Assembly (NCBI RefSeq): GCF_022921115.1
Contig: NZ_CP095075.1
Location: 2,740,001-2,804,000, forward strand
Direction of reading: 5' to 3'
Origin: Halobacillus amylolyticus
GTDB taxonomy: Bacteria; Bacillota; Bacilli; Bacillales; Halobacillaceae
DNA: 64,000 nucleotides
The notes beneath the pieces were generated by a model that searched no databases, was not told the DNA's origin, and was given only the letters and a program-made list of their open reading frames with translations. Of the stretch, positions 38,400-47,283 are shown piece after piece (position 1 is the first letter of the stretch; each line of letters starts with the position of its first letter). The position numbers and the translations under genes were made by a program.

Positions 38400-40757
38400 A
38401 TGGGAGAAACAAAACACCAAGGACCTATAAAAGTATCTAAAAAGCCCGCACCTGAGCACTGGGTGAGTCCAGTTCCATTTGGCCTAGGCAAGGTGAAGCC
38501 GAAACATATTAGGGACACAATGAAAATCATGTGGGAAAATAAGGACAATATAAATTACGCTAAGAACATCCTTACTAAGGGTGTTTGTGATGGCTGTGCA
38601 CTAGGAGTTTCAGGCCTTCAAGACCAAACACTAAAGGGTCCGCATATTTGTACCACTCGTTTAAATGTATTACGTCTAAGTACAATGCCTGCCATGAAAG
38701 AAGAGATGGTTCACGCAGATATTGATGAACTTAAGAAATATAGTAGTGAAGAATTGCGTCGGTTAGGTCGAATTCCATATCCATTGATTCGTAGAAAAGG
38801 CGAAAGGAAGTTTTCACGTCTGGGTTGGGATGAGGCAATGGATATGATTGCAGAAAAGATGAAAAAATTGGACCCTAAACAATATGGGTTTTATTTAACC
38901 TCAAGAGGAATCACAAATGAATCTTATTACGTAGCTGCGAAGGTATCCCGTTTCCTTGGGACAAACCATGTTGACAATGCTTCCCGTATTTGTCATTCCC
39001 CTTCCAAAACAGCTCTTAAACGTTCTGTAGGGATTGGAGCAAGTAGTGCAAACTATCAAGATTGGATCGGAACCGATGTCCTTTTATTCTGGGGTTCTGT
39101 TGCTTCGAATAGTTCACCTGTTTCAACAAAGTATATGTTAGCTGCTAAGAAAAAGGGAACAAAAATTATTGTTATCAATCCATATAGAGAGCCGGCGATG
39201 GATAAATATTGGGTCCCTTCTAATACTGAATCTGCGTTATTTGGAACAAAGGTCGCGGATGACTTTTATCAAATAAACATCGGTGGGGATATTGCTTTCA
39301 TGCATGGTATCATGAAACACTGGTTTGATATGGAAGAATTAGAACATGGTTCGGCCATTAATCACCCATTTGTTCAAGAGCATGTGAATAGTTATAAGGA
39401 GCTTAAAGCGAAGGTCCAAGATCAGTCTTGGGAGGAGATTGTGAAGTCTTCAGGGGTAACAAAGGAAAGAATTATTGAGTTGTCTGAACTGCTAGCAAAT
39501 AGTAAAAGTGCAGTATATGCTTGGGCGCTAGGATTAACGATGCACTCCTTTGCAACAGATAATATCTCGCAAGTTGCCAACCTAGCCCTTTTGCGCGGTC
39601 ACTTAGGGCGCGAGCATGCTGGTTTGATGCCGTTTCGTGGTCACTCTAGTGTCCAAGGTTCTGGCGAAATGGGGGCGGATCCATTTGTCCTTCCTGGCGG
39701 CGGCTGGGATGAGGAGAATGTCAAGAGAATCGAAGACGTATGGAACTTCGAACTTCCAAAGTGGCAAGGTGATATTGTTGGTGTTTCTCTTGAGAATGCT
39801 GTGCTTCCAGAAGATAATGAAAGAAAGCTGAAAATGTATTATATGAGCGGTGGTAATTTCTTAGAAACGATGCCAAACCCTGATTTTATTGAGGAGGCAT
39901 TATCTGAATTAGACATCCGTGTTCACCAGGATATTATCTTTAATACTTCAACACTGGTTGATGCGAAAGAAGCCGTTATTGTGCTTCCAGCAAAAACCCG
40001 TTATGAACAAGACGGCGGAGGAACTTCTACCTCTACTGAACGAATGGTTTACTTCTCACCTGAAATTAAAGGGAATAAACAGTTGGTTGAAGAAGCACGA
40101 TCAGAGTGGAAAATCTACATTGACCTTGCAAAAAGAGTTAAACCTGAAACTGCGCATTTAGTTGATTTTAAGGATGGTCAGTCCATTCGGGATGAAATTG
40201 CACTGGCAAATCAAAATTACGACGGCATTCAACATCTAAAGAAACAGGGAGATGTTTTCCAATGGGGAGGCGCATGGTTATGCGAAGGTGGAATTTGTCC
40301 AACTCCTGATGGGAAAGGAAATTTAATTCAAGTTGATATTCCAAAACTTGATAAACCAGAAGGCACGTTCTACATTACAACCCGGCGTGGGAAGCAATTC
40401 AACTCGATGGTCTACAAAAAAACAGATCCATTTAACGCTGCTGGACGTTACGATGTTTTAATGAGTGAAGAAGATGGAAGAGAGTTAAATATCACAAATG
40501 GAGAACCAGTTGTTGTTTATAATCAACATGGAACTTTTCAAGGTAAAGCTCATTTTGCTGATATTACAAACGGAAATGTCGGCCTTCATTTCCCAGAAGC
40601 AAACTTTTTAATTCCAAAAGGTGTTTATGATGGGCCTTCAGGAATTCCTCAATATAGTATTGCAGTCAAAGTTGAAAAAGCCGAGCGCTTTAATGCTAGG
40701 AAAGATGTTAATTATTTAGAGAAAAAAGTAGAAGACTTAGAAATGGCAGTAGATTAA
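38400..40757 (+). CDS. FdhF/YdeP-type molybdopterin oxidoreductase
   Basis: The 785-residue protein has the molybdopterin-oxidoreductase fold: N-terminal CDGCALGV segment (about 66-73), RRKGERKFSRLGWDEAMDMI, ASRICHSPSKTALK (Cys at the position of the metal ligand, not selenocysteine), GTDVLLFWGSVASNSSPV, and a C-terminal dinucleotide-binding domain (about 660-780) with TTRRGKQFNSMVY. It belongs to the formate-dehydrogenase-alpha-like YdeP group; real substrates of this group are poorly known. ATG at 38400 has AAGGAG 9 bases before it; GTG at 38394 is possible. No electron-transfer subunit is adjacent. Confidence 0.88.
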   Translation: MGETKHQGPIKVSKKPAPEHWVSPVPFGLGKVKPKHIRDTMKIMWENKDNINYAKNILTKGVCDGCALGVSGLQDQTLKGPHICTTRLNVLRLSTMPAMKEEMVHADIDELKKYSSEELRRLGRIPYPLIRRKGERKFSRLGWDEAMDMIAEKMKKLDPKQYGFYLTSRGITNESYYVAAKVSRFLGTNHVDNASRICHSPSKTALKRSVGIGASSANYQDWIGTDVLLFWGSVASNSSPVSTKYMLAAKKKGTKIIVINPYREPAMDKYWVPSNTESALFGTKVADDFYQINIGGDIAFMHGIMKHWFDMEELEHGSAINHPFVQEHVNSYKELKAKVQDQSWEEIVKSSGVTKERIIELSELLANSKSAVYAWALGLTMHSFATDNISQVANLALLRGHLGREHAGLMPFRGHSSVQGSGEMGADPFVLPGGGWDEENVKRIEDVWNFELPKWQGDIVGVSLENAVLPEDNERKLKMYYMSGGNFLETMPNPDFIEEALSELDIRVHQDIIFNTSTLVDAKEAVIVLPAKTRYEQDGGGTSTSTERMVYFSPEIKGNKQLVEEARSEWKIYIDLAKRVKPETAHLVDFKDGQSIRDEIALANQNYDGIQHLKKQGDVFQWGGAWLCEGGICPTPDGKGNLIQVDIPKLDKPEGTFYITTRRGKQFNSMVYKKTDPFNAAGRYDVLMSEEDGRELNITNGEPVVVYNQHGTFQGKAHFADITNGNVGLHFPEANFLIPKGVYDGPSGIPQYSIAVKVEKAERFNARKDVNYLEKKVEDLEMAVD

Positions 40758-40789
40758 TTGATAATAATGTCCATTTTACTTAAAGTGTG

Positions 40790-40993
40790 TGTTCAAAAAG
40801 TTGACGAATGAAGAACGTCGACAAAGATCGTCACCTCCTGTCACAAAGTCGACACTAGCACGTCCTGTGCGTCGCAAGAAGTTCGAGGCGCGAAAGTTTT
40901 GAGGACCGCAAGCCGTATGCCTTTCATATGTGAGGATCAGAAAAACCAAGCAACGAAGAAATTCGCCGTTAATCATTTGGTGACTTTTGAACA
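40790..40993. repeat. 204-bp MITE-like element with terminal inverted repeats
   Basis: TGTTCAAAAAGT at the left end and GACTTTTGAACA at the right end form inverted ends of about 11 bp. The interior is richer in GC than its surroundings (for example GTCGACACTAGCACGTCC) and contains no ORF. The structure suggests a small non-autonomous transposable element or a dispersed RNA-like repeat. I cannot search for other copies; none is in this window. Confidence 0.6.
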
Positions 40994-40999
40994 TCCTCT

Positions 41000-41050
41000 T
41001 AAAAGAAGACCACATTAGCGGAATTTTCACTCTGCTAATGTGGTCTCTTA
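41000..41050. terminator. Terminator between the oxidoreductase gene and dapA
   Basis: AAGACCACATTAGC and GCTAATGTGGTCTCTT enclose a 15-nt loop, with A- and T-rich flanks; it can serve both convergent genes. Confidence 0.85.
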
Positions 41051-41058
41051 TTTGTTAT

Positions 41059-41946
41059 TCAACCAACAGCCTCTATTTCATTAGGCGGCAGGGTTCTTTG
41101 TAGTACTTCTCTTTCTTCTTTGTTCAAAGGCAGTAATGGTAGGCGAACATCACCGACATGTACCCCTCTCATATTTAGCGCTGCTTTTACTGGTGAGGGG
41201 CTTGGGGCAGCAAATAATGCATTCATGATTGGGAGAAGCTCACGATGTATCGAAGCAGCCCTTCGGACATCACCTCTCGTAAAGTTATTGACCATTTCTT
41301 GCATTTCATTTCCGATAATGTGTGAAGAAACGGAAACAATTCCTGCTCCCCCAATTGATAAGATGGGCAATGTCATTCCATCATCACCACTATATACCGT
41401 AAACTCATCAGCCGTCTTACTAATAATTTCTGCCACGGCATCCAAATCACCACTGGCCTCTTTTACAGATACAATATTGTTGATTTTAGAGAGGCCGACA
41501 ATCGTTTCTACTGACATGTTTACTACACTTCGTCCCGGAATATTATAAAGCATGATTGGTAATGATGTGGAATTGGCAATCGCTTTAAAGTGTTGAAATA
41601 AGCCTTCCTGTGACGGTTTGTTGTAATATGGAGCAACAAGCATGATTCCATCGACCCCTGCTTCCTCTGCCTGCCTTGTCAAACTGATCGAAGCATTTGT
41701 GTTGTTTGATCCAGTTCCGGCTATGACTGGAACTCTTCCGTCAACAACTTTCACCACAAATTTAAATAAGTCCATCTTTTCCTCTGTTGTCAATGTAGGA
41801 GATTCTCCAGTTGTACCAGCTATAACCAATCCATCAGAACCATTGGTTAGTAAATGATTGACTAAAGTTCTCGTAGCAGTAAAATCAACCTCACCGTTAT
41901 GGTCAAACGGAGTCACCATGGCAGTTAAAACTTGGCCGAAATTCAT
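41059..41946 (-). CDS. dapA: 4-Hydroxy-tetrahydrodipicolinate synthase
   Basis: The 295-residue class I aldolase condenses pyruvate with aspartate semialdehyde in lysine/diaminopimelate synthesis. Visible are GTTGESPTL (about 44-52), the catalytic Tyr134 in MLYNIPGRS and the Schiff-base Lys162 in VKEASGD. Members of this fold can use other aldehydes, but a lysine riboswitch upstream makes the lysine-pathway role secure. It stands alone, not with asd or dapG, so it may be a second dapA copy. Confidence 0.95.
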   Translation of the reverse strand: MNFGQVLTAMVTPFDHNGEVDFTATRTLVNHLLTNGSDGLVIAGTTGESPTLTTEEKMDLFKFVVKVVDGRVPVIAGTGSNNTNASISLTRQAEEAGVDGIMLVAPYYNKPSQEGLFQHFKAIANSTSLPIMLYNIPGRSVVNMSVETIVGLSKINNIVSVKEASGDLDAVAEIISKTADEFTVYSGDDGMTLPILSIGGAGIVSVSSHIIGNEMQEMVNNFTRGDVRRAASIHRELLPIMNALFAAPSPSPVKAALNMRGVHVGDVRLPLLPLNKEEREVLQRTLPPNEIEAVG

Positions 41947-42009
41947 AACTTCACACCCTTTTGTATAATTTTAAAAATTCAGAGGTGGTCCGGGCCATTC
42001 GGAAGTAAA

Positions 42010-42248
42010 CGCAAAAAAGCAACAACGAAGGCTTCGCTGTTGCCGTAGAAACATATTTGTGAAAATCGTTCCTGCGTAAGATAGCCCTCCATATAGTTTC
42101 CTATATGACAGCCCTGTATTTATTCAATAGCAGAACCAGCTTCAAGAACATGAGATTCTCCCCGCTTCGGCAAATTCCCCTTTTCACAATAGTCATGGGA
42201 TCTCATTATCCTCGTATTGTGTACTAATGGTCTTTGCTCCTCTATCCT
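42010..42248 (-). promoter_or_regulatory. Lysine riboswitch (L-box) with terminator, controlling dapA
   Basis: Read on the - strand, the aptamer runs from GGATAGAGGAGCAAAG (42248 down) through TTAGTA, AAGGGGAATTTGCCGAAG, TTGAAGCTGG, TTGAATAAATACAGGGCTG to GAGGGCTATC (42080), so GATAG and CTATC close the P1 helix. These are conserved L-box segments. A terminator (GCAACAGCGAAG/CTTCGTTGTTGC, then TTTTTTGCG) at 42010-42044 follows. Lysine binding should favour termination before dapA. Confidence 0.93.
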
Positions 42249-42463
42249 TACTTCAAAAGTATTGAAATAAGAAAATATTTAATTGAGTGTACTATAACAA
42301 AAAATCCCCTTTACTACAAGGCTATTTCAGAAATACTTTTAAAAAAACGTGAATTTCAAAGATTAACTGAAATCTCCACAGCCGCTTGTTCGAACTGAAA
42401 CTAAAGGACTAAGGTTTTGTTACCGATAAAGTAAGTGAATACTGCATAAAGGAGGAAGTGTAA

Positions 42464-43516
42464 ATGCTAAATGGATGTGATATTTGTTTACCACAGCATC
42501 ACGGGTATACAGTTTATTTTGTAGGCGGCCAAAGTATTGATCAATTAAAAAAGTACTTTAGATACTTTTCCGAAGAAAAATGGTTCACTGTCAACGAAAA
42601 AACCTTTTGGACCGAGGAACCTATCTTCTTCGACCTATTGGATTATCTTGAAGGTCATATGGAGCCAGATAAAGTTTTTGCAGTTTCTTCAAAGAAAGCC
42701 GCCCCCTTACAAAACCTTGATGAAATGAAGCGGATCGGATTGTTTCGGGTAGAACGACAAGCCAGTTGGATTGACCAAATCATTGAGGAGCGTTCGATAC
42801 GAACTCACTACCAGCCCATTGTCAGTGTTAAAAATAATCAGGTTGATATGTTCGGCTATGAACTCCTATCAAGAGGGATAGATGAAAAGGGAGATCTTAT
42901 TCCCCCATTCAAAATGTTTGAAGCCGCTAGAGTACGTAACAGGTTATTTGCTCTTGATCGCATTTGTCGTCTCGAATCGGTAAAAAATGCTTCAAACATC
43001 GACATCACAAATAAGATGATTTTCATAAATTTCATCCCGACAGCCATTTATGTGCCGGAACATTGTCTTTCAACAACTTTTGAGCTTATAAAAAAGGTCA
43101 ATCTTAAGCCAGAACAAGTCGTCTTTGAGGTTGTAGAAACCGACGAGGTTGAAGATATCGAACATCTTAAATCAATCTTGAATTATTATAAGTCACATGG
43201 GTTTAAATATGCCTTGGATGATGTTGGAACAGGTGTGAATGATCTTAAAAAGCTATCAAGTCTAGAACCCCATTTTGTTAAATTAGCTCGGGAGTTTTCT
43301 GATGGGGTGAGCGAAGACCTTGGTAAGCAACACGTGGCTGAATCAGTCCTGCAAGTTGCCCGCGATATAAATGCTAAGCCGTTGGCAGAGGGGGTTGAAA
43401 GATCAGAAGATATAAGATTCCTAGCTGACATCGGATATGAATTATTTCAGGGTTATTATTTTGCAAAGCCTCAGGAAAATCCAACCCAACATATTGACCA
43501 AGAGTTTAGGGGGTGA
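42464..43516 (+). CDS. EAL-domain protein, probable c-di-GMP phosphodiesterase
   Basis: The 350-residue protein has an N-terminal region of about 100 residues starting with a CDICLP motif and an EAL domain (about 105-345). The EAL signature reads ELL in FGYELLSRG; other catalytic residues appear: Asn in FINFIPTAIY, Glu in FEVVETDEV, DDVGTG, Lys in VKLARE and EGVERSEDI. Most metal ligands are thus present and c-di-GMP hydrolysis is plausible. No GGDEF or sensor domain is fused. It has GGAGG before the ATG and is a single gene. Confidence 0.87.
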   Translation: MLNGCDICLPQHHGYTVYFVGGQSIDQLKKYFRYFSEEKWFTVNEKTFWTEEPIFFDLLDYLEGHMEPDKVFAVSSKKAAPLQNLDEMKRIGLFRVERQASWIDQIIEERSIRTHYQPIVSVKNNQVDMFGYELLSRGIDEKGDLIPPFKMFEAARVRNRLFALDRICRLESVKNASNIDITNKMIFINFIPTAIYVPEHCLSTTFELIKKVNLKPEQVVFEVVETDEVEDIEHLKSILNYYKSHGFKYALDDVGTGVNDLKKLSSLEPHFVKLAREFSDGVSEDLGKQHVAESVLQVARDINAKPLAEGVERSEDIRFLADIGYELFQGYYFAKPQENPTQHIDQEFRG

Positions 43517-43729
43517 AATACCACTCTTCTCATAACGTTGTTCTCAACGAAATATTTACATAAATCATTAAGAGACAGCAGATCAACAAACAGACTGTAA
43601 AAGTAGGGGATAGTCCGAATTAGCCGTAATAAAAATTCGCTTCTAAGGGAGGAAACCTTTTTGATAGTTATTTTCAAGTGTTGTTCATTGAAACACCTGC
43701 AATGTTTTCCTTTTCGTCCCTAAAGATTT

Positions 43730-44050
43730 ATCGTTGCCCCCATTTACCTGCACGAAGGTTGGAAGGAAGGATATAAGGAAATGTTTGAACGTTTAGAAAG
43801 TGCCCTTCCCTCCCATGCCGTCAAAGATTTAACATTTGAGTTGCTCCAGCACCGGTTTACGAAGCCAGCTAAAGAAAAACTATCCTATGAGTAAGCTTGA
43901 GCTTGAGGAATCCAAAAGAAAGTGGAAATGGGGCCGCTACGGAATCGCAAATACGTTTATCAGGACGAAGAGCAGGAAGATATGAAAGATACACTAGGAG
44001 GATATAATGATACTTATTTCCCGGAAGCCAAGTTAGAGTATTTTACGTGA
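43730..44050 (+). pseudogene. splB: Remnant of spore photoproduct lyase (splB), C-terminal part
   Basis: One frame encodes APIYLHEGWKEGYKEMFERL ... LTFELLQHRFTKPAKEK and then stops; after a shift the sequence continues KWGRYGIA, and after another shift KYVYQDEEQEDMKD to TYFPEAKLEYFT. These pieces match the end of SplB in order. The radical-SAM part is missing. At least two frameshifts are needed, so this is a decayed fragment. The family assignment is from memory of SplB, not a search. Confidence 0.7.
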
Positions 44051-44202
44051 CAGTAAAATCTTACAGAATAACAAAGCCCGTCTCATATAAAAGGAAGACG
44101 GGCTTTGTTATTGCATAGGACCGGGAAAGAAAAGAATACTTCAACTAAGGACGCCTTTTTGTTGACATAGGCAGGACAATTACTGTTCATGGGTTAGTCT
44201 GT

Positions 44203-44577
44203 TTATAACGAACTTCGAGGGTATTGATTGTAGAGAAGAAATAGCAGGCCTAACATAACGATATCTAATCTAGCCTCGAAAAGAAATAGGATAAAGCCGG
44301 CATGTAGAGTAGGAACCTTTGTTATCAATAGCGCGGCAATGATAATGCCCATTAGTGGAAGAGTTGCATATTTCACATACCTATTTGCGACGAGAAGTAT
44401 TCCGCACACAATTTCAATAGCAGCTACTACATACATAATTGTGATTGAATTAGGTATGCCTAAACTTGTGAAATACTCACCTAAACCATTACCTGTTACC
44501 TTTATAAATCCGGAAGTAATAAAAACAAAGGCTGTTACATATCGAACCCATTTTATTGCGGATAAAGAAGTGTTCAT
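44203..44577 (-). CDS. DoxX-family small membrane protein
   Basis: The 124-residue protein has four hydrophobic segments; ITSGFIKVTG and the position of GLGEYFTSLGIP fit the DoxX/DoxD-like family, whose members are mostly uncharacterised. An ATG further upstream is in frame, but AAGGAGG lies 8 bases before the chosen one. Confidence 0.78.
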   Translation of the reverse strand: MNTSLSAIKWVRYVTAFVFITSGFIKVTGNGLGEYFTSLGIPNSITIMYVVAAIEIVCGILLVANRYVKYATLPLMGIIIAALLITKVPTLHAGFILFLFEARLDIVMLGLLFLLYNQYPRSSL

Positions 44578-44762
44578 GGGTTGTCCTCCTTTCATATAAA
44601 TGTATATGCAAGAAGGAAGACAAACCATTCCAAATATAGTTTAAATATTGAGAGAATTAGGATTTCTAATCGAAGTGAAATAGCGATAGGGTATTCGGCA
44701 ATAAAAGCAGTAAACTTAAAAGGAAATAAACAAGTCATAACCATATCCATCACACCGGTGCC

Positions 44763-45175
44763 TTAACTTTGCCCTGTTGTACGTCTATGCCTCCACATCA
44801 TATAGCAATAACGGATCGTACAACCGATGCAGAAGCCCATCAAGTCAATACCTGCGGCAGCTAATACCATAAGGCTGAATATAGTCGCAGCCACAGTCCA
44901 GCCTAAGAGGCGATCGATAATCCTAAGTAAATGGTAGCGATCCAATGATTGAAAAGCTGTTGCTCTTTATCTTCAGGAATATAGCGATGTAAGGGCTTCT
45001 TCAAAAAATTCTTACCAAAATGAATGACAGGATTTTGTTTTGTACTTAACGTGTAAACACCGATGATAAACGGAACAAATAATACTGCGTGATGGGTGAC
45101 TAACGCTAAAAGGACAGAAACAACAATGAATGCCTGATTCAACTGAACAAGTGGTTTTGGTATGCTCATGGACAT
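44763..45175 (-). pseudogene. DUF4395 membrane protein, frameshifted
   Basis: The first frame (from 45175) runs MSMSIPKPLVQLNQAF to HRYIPEDKEQQLFNHWIATI and LGLSIAS, then stops. A second frame overlaps it and continues LLGWTVAATIFSLMVL to MGFCIGCTIRYCYMMW. Together they make one DUF4395 protein of about 137 residues ending in the family's GFCIGC motif. Adding one base near 44904-44908 restores the reading frame. It may be real decay or a base-call error. Confidence 0.75.
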
Positions 45176-45328
45176 CCCCTTTTTGTTAAAATAAATTATA
45201 CAGGGTAACTTACTCGGGATAAAGGATAAGGCGCTTTAGATAATCTCTCGGAAAATTGTCAAACAGTGTTAGTAATTAGGTGAAAAAGGGGATAGACCTA
45301 TACAAGCGGTTTAAGGAGGAACCATTTT

Positions 45329-46159
45329 ATGAAGAAAATGATCAGCTATGCCAAGGAGGTCTTGGCTGAGTTTCAAAAGGACAATATTCCAATTTTGGGA
45401 GCGGCACAAGCCTACTATTATTTACTTGCAATTGTGCCTATGGTTATTTTGCTATTATCTATACTACCTTACTTAAATATTGATACTGAAACGGTGATGG
45501 GTTTTATGCAAAACGTTGTCCCAGGAGGCACCGCGGAAATTTTCCGTGAAAATATTGTCAGCCTAGTGGAGCAGCCTAAAGGTGGTTTATTAACCGTCGG
45601 AATTATTGGTACATTATGGTCTGCTTCAAGCGGAGTAAACGCATTTATCCAATCAGCGAACATTGCTTATAACGTCGATGAAACGAGATCATTTATTAAG
45701 GTCAGACTGCTGTCGATCCTGCTTACAATAGGGATGGTTATTGCGATTGTCGTTGCTCTTGCCCTCCCAATATTCGGGGATGTAATTATTAATTTCGTGA
45801 ATAACTTCTTAGGTTTGCCTGAGCAAACGGTTATTCTATTTCAGGTGCTTCGCTGGGTGATCAGTATTATCGTCATGAGTGCCATTTTGATGGCTCTATA
45901 TCACATCGCCCCTAATAAATCTTTACCATTTCCAGAAATTTTACCTGGGGCAATCATTACAGCGATTCTATGGCAGCTTATTTCATTAGCGTTCTCCTTT
46001 TACGTAAGCAATTTTGGCAACTATTCTGCTACGTACGGGAGCCTCGGCGGGATCATTATTTTAATGCTGTGGTTCTTTATCACAGGTATTATCCTCATGG
46101 TCGGAGCCGAGATTAATGTGATTCATCACCGAAGGAAGCATGGAGGAGCAAAAGGATAG
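45329..46159 (+). CDS. YihY/virulence factor BrkB family membrane protein
   Basis: The 276-residue protein has about six membrane segments and the family motifs GAAQAYYYLLAIVPM (about 25-39), LWSASSGVNAFIQSANIAY and LGGIIILMLWFFITGIILMV with a final GAEIN. The group was once called ribonuclease BN, wrongly. Function is uncertain. The ATG has AAGGAGG 8 bases before it. Confidence 0.9.
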   Translation: MKKMISYAKEVLAEFQKDNIPILGAAQAYYYLLAIVPMVILLLSILPYLNIDTETVMGFMQNVVPGGTAEIFRENIVSLVEQPKGGLLTVGIIGTLWSASSGVNAFIQSANIAYNVDETRSFIKVRLLSILLTIGMVIAIVVALALPIFGDVIINFVNNFLGLPEQTVILFQVLRWVISIIVMSAILMALYHIAPNKSLPFPEILPGAIITAILWQLISLAFSFYVSNFGNYSATYGSLGGIIILMLWFFITGIILMVGAEINVIHHRRKHGGAKG

Positions 46160-46267
46160 TATTAAATAGAAGGGGAAGTTCGACAGGCTTCCTCCTTTTG
46201 GTTTCCACCTGATGCAGATAAAAGTTATACTGAAACTACTCTTCTTAAGGAAACGAAGGACGTAAAT

Positions 46268-46639
46268 ATGAAATTAGTAAAAAAAATTATATTAATCATA
46301 GTAGGCTTCCTCTCTTTAGGGCTGGGTTTAGCGGGAATTCTGCTGCCATTATTACCAACAACACCATTTTTATTGTTAGCTGCAGCATGTTTTGTTAGGA
46401 GCTCGAATAAGCTGTATTACTGGCTGATAACAAATAAGTGGTTTGGCAGCTACATTAGGGATTTTCGTGCAGGAAACGGAATTCCACTAAAAGCAAAAGT
46501 TATCGGTGTAACCACTCTTTGGATTTCGATCATCTATTCTGCATTTTTCATCGTTCCATTAGTGACTGTGAGAATTGTCATGCTGCTCGTGGCCAGCTAC
46601 TTCACATGGTATATCCTTTCTCAAAAAACGTTGGGATGA
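46268..46639 (+). CDS. YbaN family membrane protein (DUF454)
   Basis: The 123-residue protein has three hydrophobic segments with the DUF454 signature GLAGILLPLLPTTPFLLLAAACF and WFGSYIRDFRAGNGIPLKAK. Function is unknown for the family. Its start follows a run AAGGAAACGAAGG. Confidence 0.88.
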   Translation: MKLVKKIILIIVGFLSLGLGLAGILLPLLPTTPFLLLAAACFVRSSNKLYYWLITNKWFGSYIRDFRAGNGIPLKAKVIGVTTLWISIIYSAFFIVPLVTVRIVMLLVASYFTWYILSQKTLG

Positions 46640-46724
46640 TTTAGAGAGGCGGTTGAGATGGGGCTCTAATGAATAGAAATGGATTCTAATAAGTTCCCTC
46701 TATGTAAGAAAATTTAGTTAATTA

Positions 46725-46753
46725 TTGAAAACGCATTCATTATGTGTTAAAAT
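46725..46753 (+). promoter_or_regulatory. Promoter with overlapping cre site for the dipeptide cassette
   Basis: TTGAAA (46725-46730) and TAAAAT (46748-46753) are 17 bp apart. The 15-mer TTGAAAACGCATTCA (46725-46739) fits the cre consensus WTGNAANCGNWNNCW at every position and covers the -35, so CcpA should repress the unit when glucose is present. The leader of about 105 nt can fold (CTTC...CGGGA with TCCCG...GGAAG). Confidence 0.75.
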
Positions 46754-46864
46754 CCATTCAAGACTTCTTCCGGGAACATCTACATTTCGTGTCGGCAGCA
46801 GGCTCCTATTAAAGGGCAGGTATCCCGTGCGGAAGATGCCGGATCTTTCTGGAGAGTGAATAGA

Positions 46865-47182
46865 GTGTATGCGAATGAAACTTGTTATGTAGTCGGGGAA
46901 GCAAAGTCCCCTGGAAATAACCCGATAACTAAGAAATACGATAGTTTTTTTATAGGGTTCGTCATTGATTCGAAAACGAATTTGATTGTTGATGTCGAGT
47001 GTACAGCGATGATGGGCATCACAGTTAAATTTGTGCAGAGTCTCTTTGTGGGCCGAAGTATTTTGGACTGCGACGGGGCTGCTGAAGAAGTTCATGCGCG
47101 CTATTTTGGATCCTCTCAGAAAGCATTGATTGTAGCTTTTAAACAAGCCTATTATAAATATAAAGAAGCCCTAAATAAATAG
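46865..47182 (+). CDS. DUF3870 domain protein
   Basis: The product of about 105 residues starts MYANETCYVVGEAKSPGNNP if the GTG at 46865 is used (GGAGAG 10 bases before it); a GTG at 46856 is too close to that site. The sequences YDSFFIGFVIDS and ECTAMMGITVKFVQSLFVG fit DUF3870, which has no known function. It is the first gene of a cassette with a DUF819 protein, a dipeptide epimerase and an NlpC/P60 hydrolase. Confidence 0.83.
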   Translation: MYANETCYVVGEAKSPGNNPITKKYDSFFIGFVIDSKTNLIVDVECTAMMGITVKFVQSLFVGRSILDCDGAAEEVHARYFGSSQKALIVAFKQAYYKYKEALNK

Positions 47183-47211
47183 GGAGCTGCTTTATCTTAC
47201 TTTTCGTGGAT

Positions 47212-47256
47212 AAAACCCAGCTGACAAGAATATTATTCTTGTCAGCTGGGTTTTTT
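47212..47256 (+). terminator. Terminator between the DUF3870 and DUF819 genes
   Basis: AACCCAGCTGACAAGAAT and ATTCTTGTCAGCTGGGTT pair perfectly, with TTTTTT after. It lies within what could be called the first 26 codons of the next ORF, so that longer start is very unlikely. It probably reduces downstream expression in the operon. Confidence 0.88.
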
Positions 47257-47283
47257 ATATTAATTCAAGCAGGGGGAATGAAG

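Noticed and set aside
38400..40757. Selenocysteine-containing formate dehydrogenase
   Set aside because: There is no in-frame UGA; the ligand position carries Cys in ASRICHSPS, as in the YdeP group.
46718..47146. A 142-codon - strand frame opposite the DUF3870 gene
   Set aside because: It covers the promoter and coding region of a recognised gene and has no domain features.
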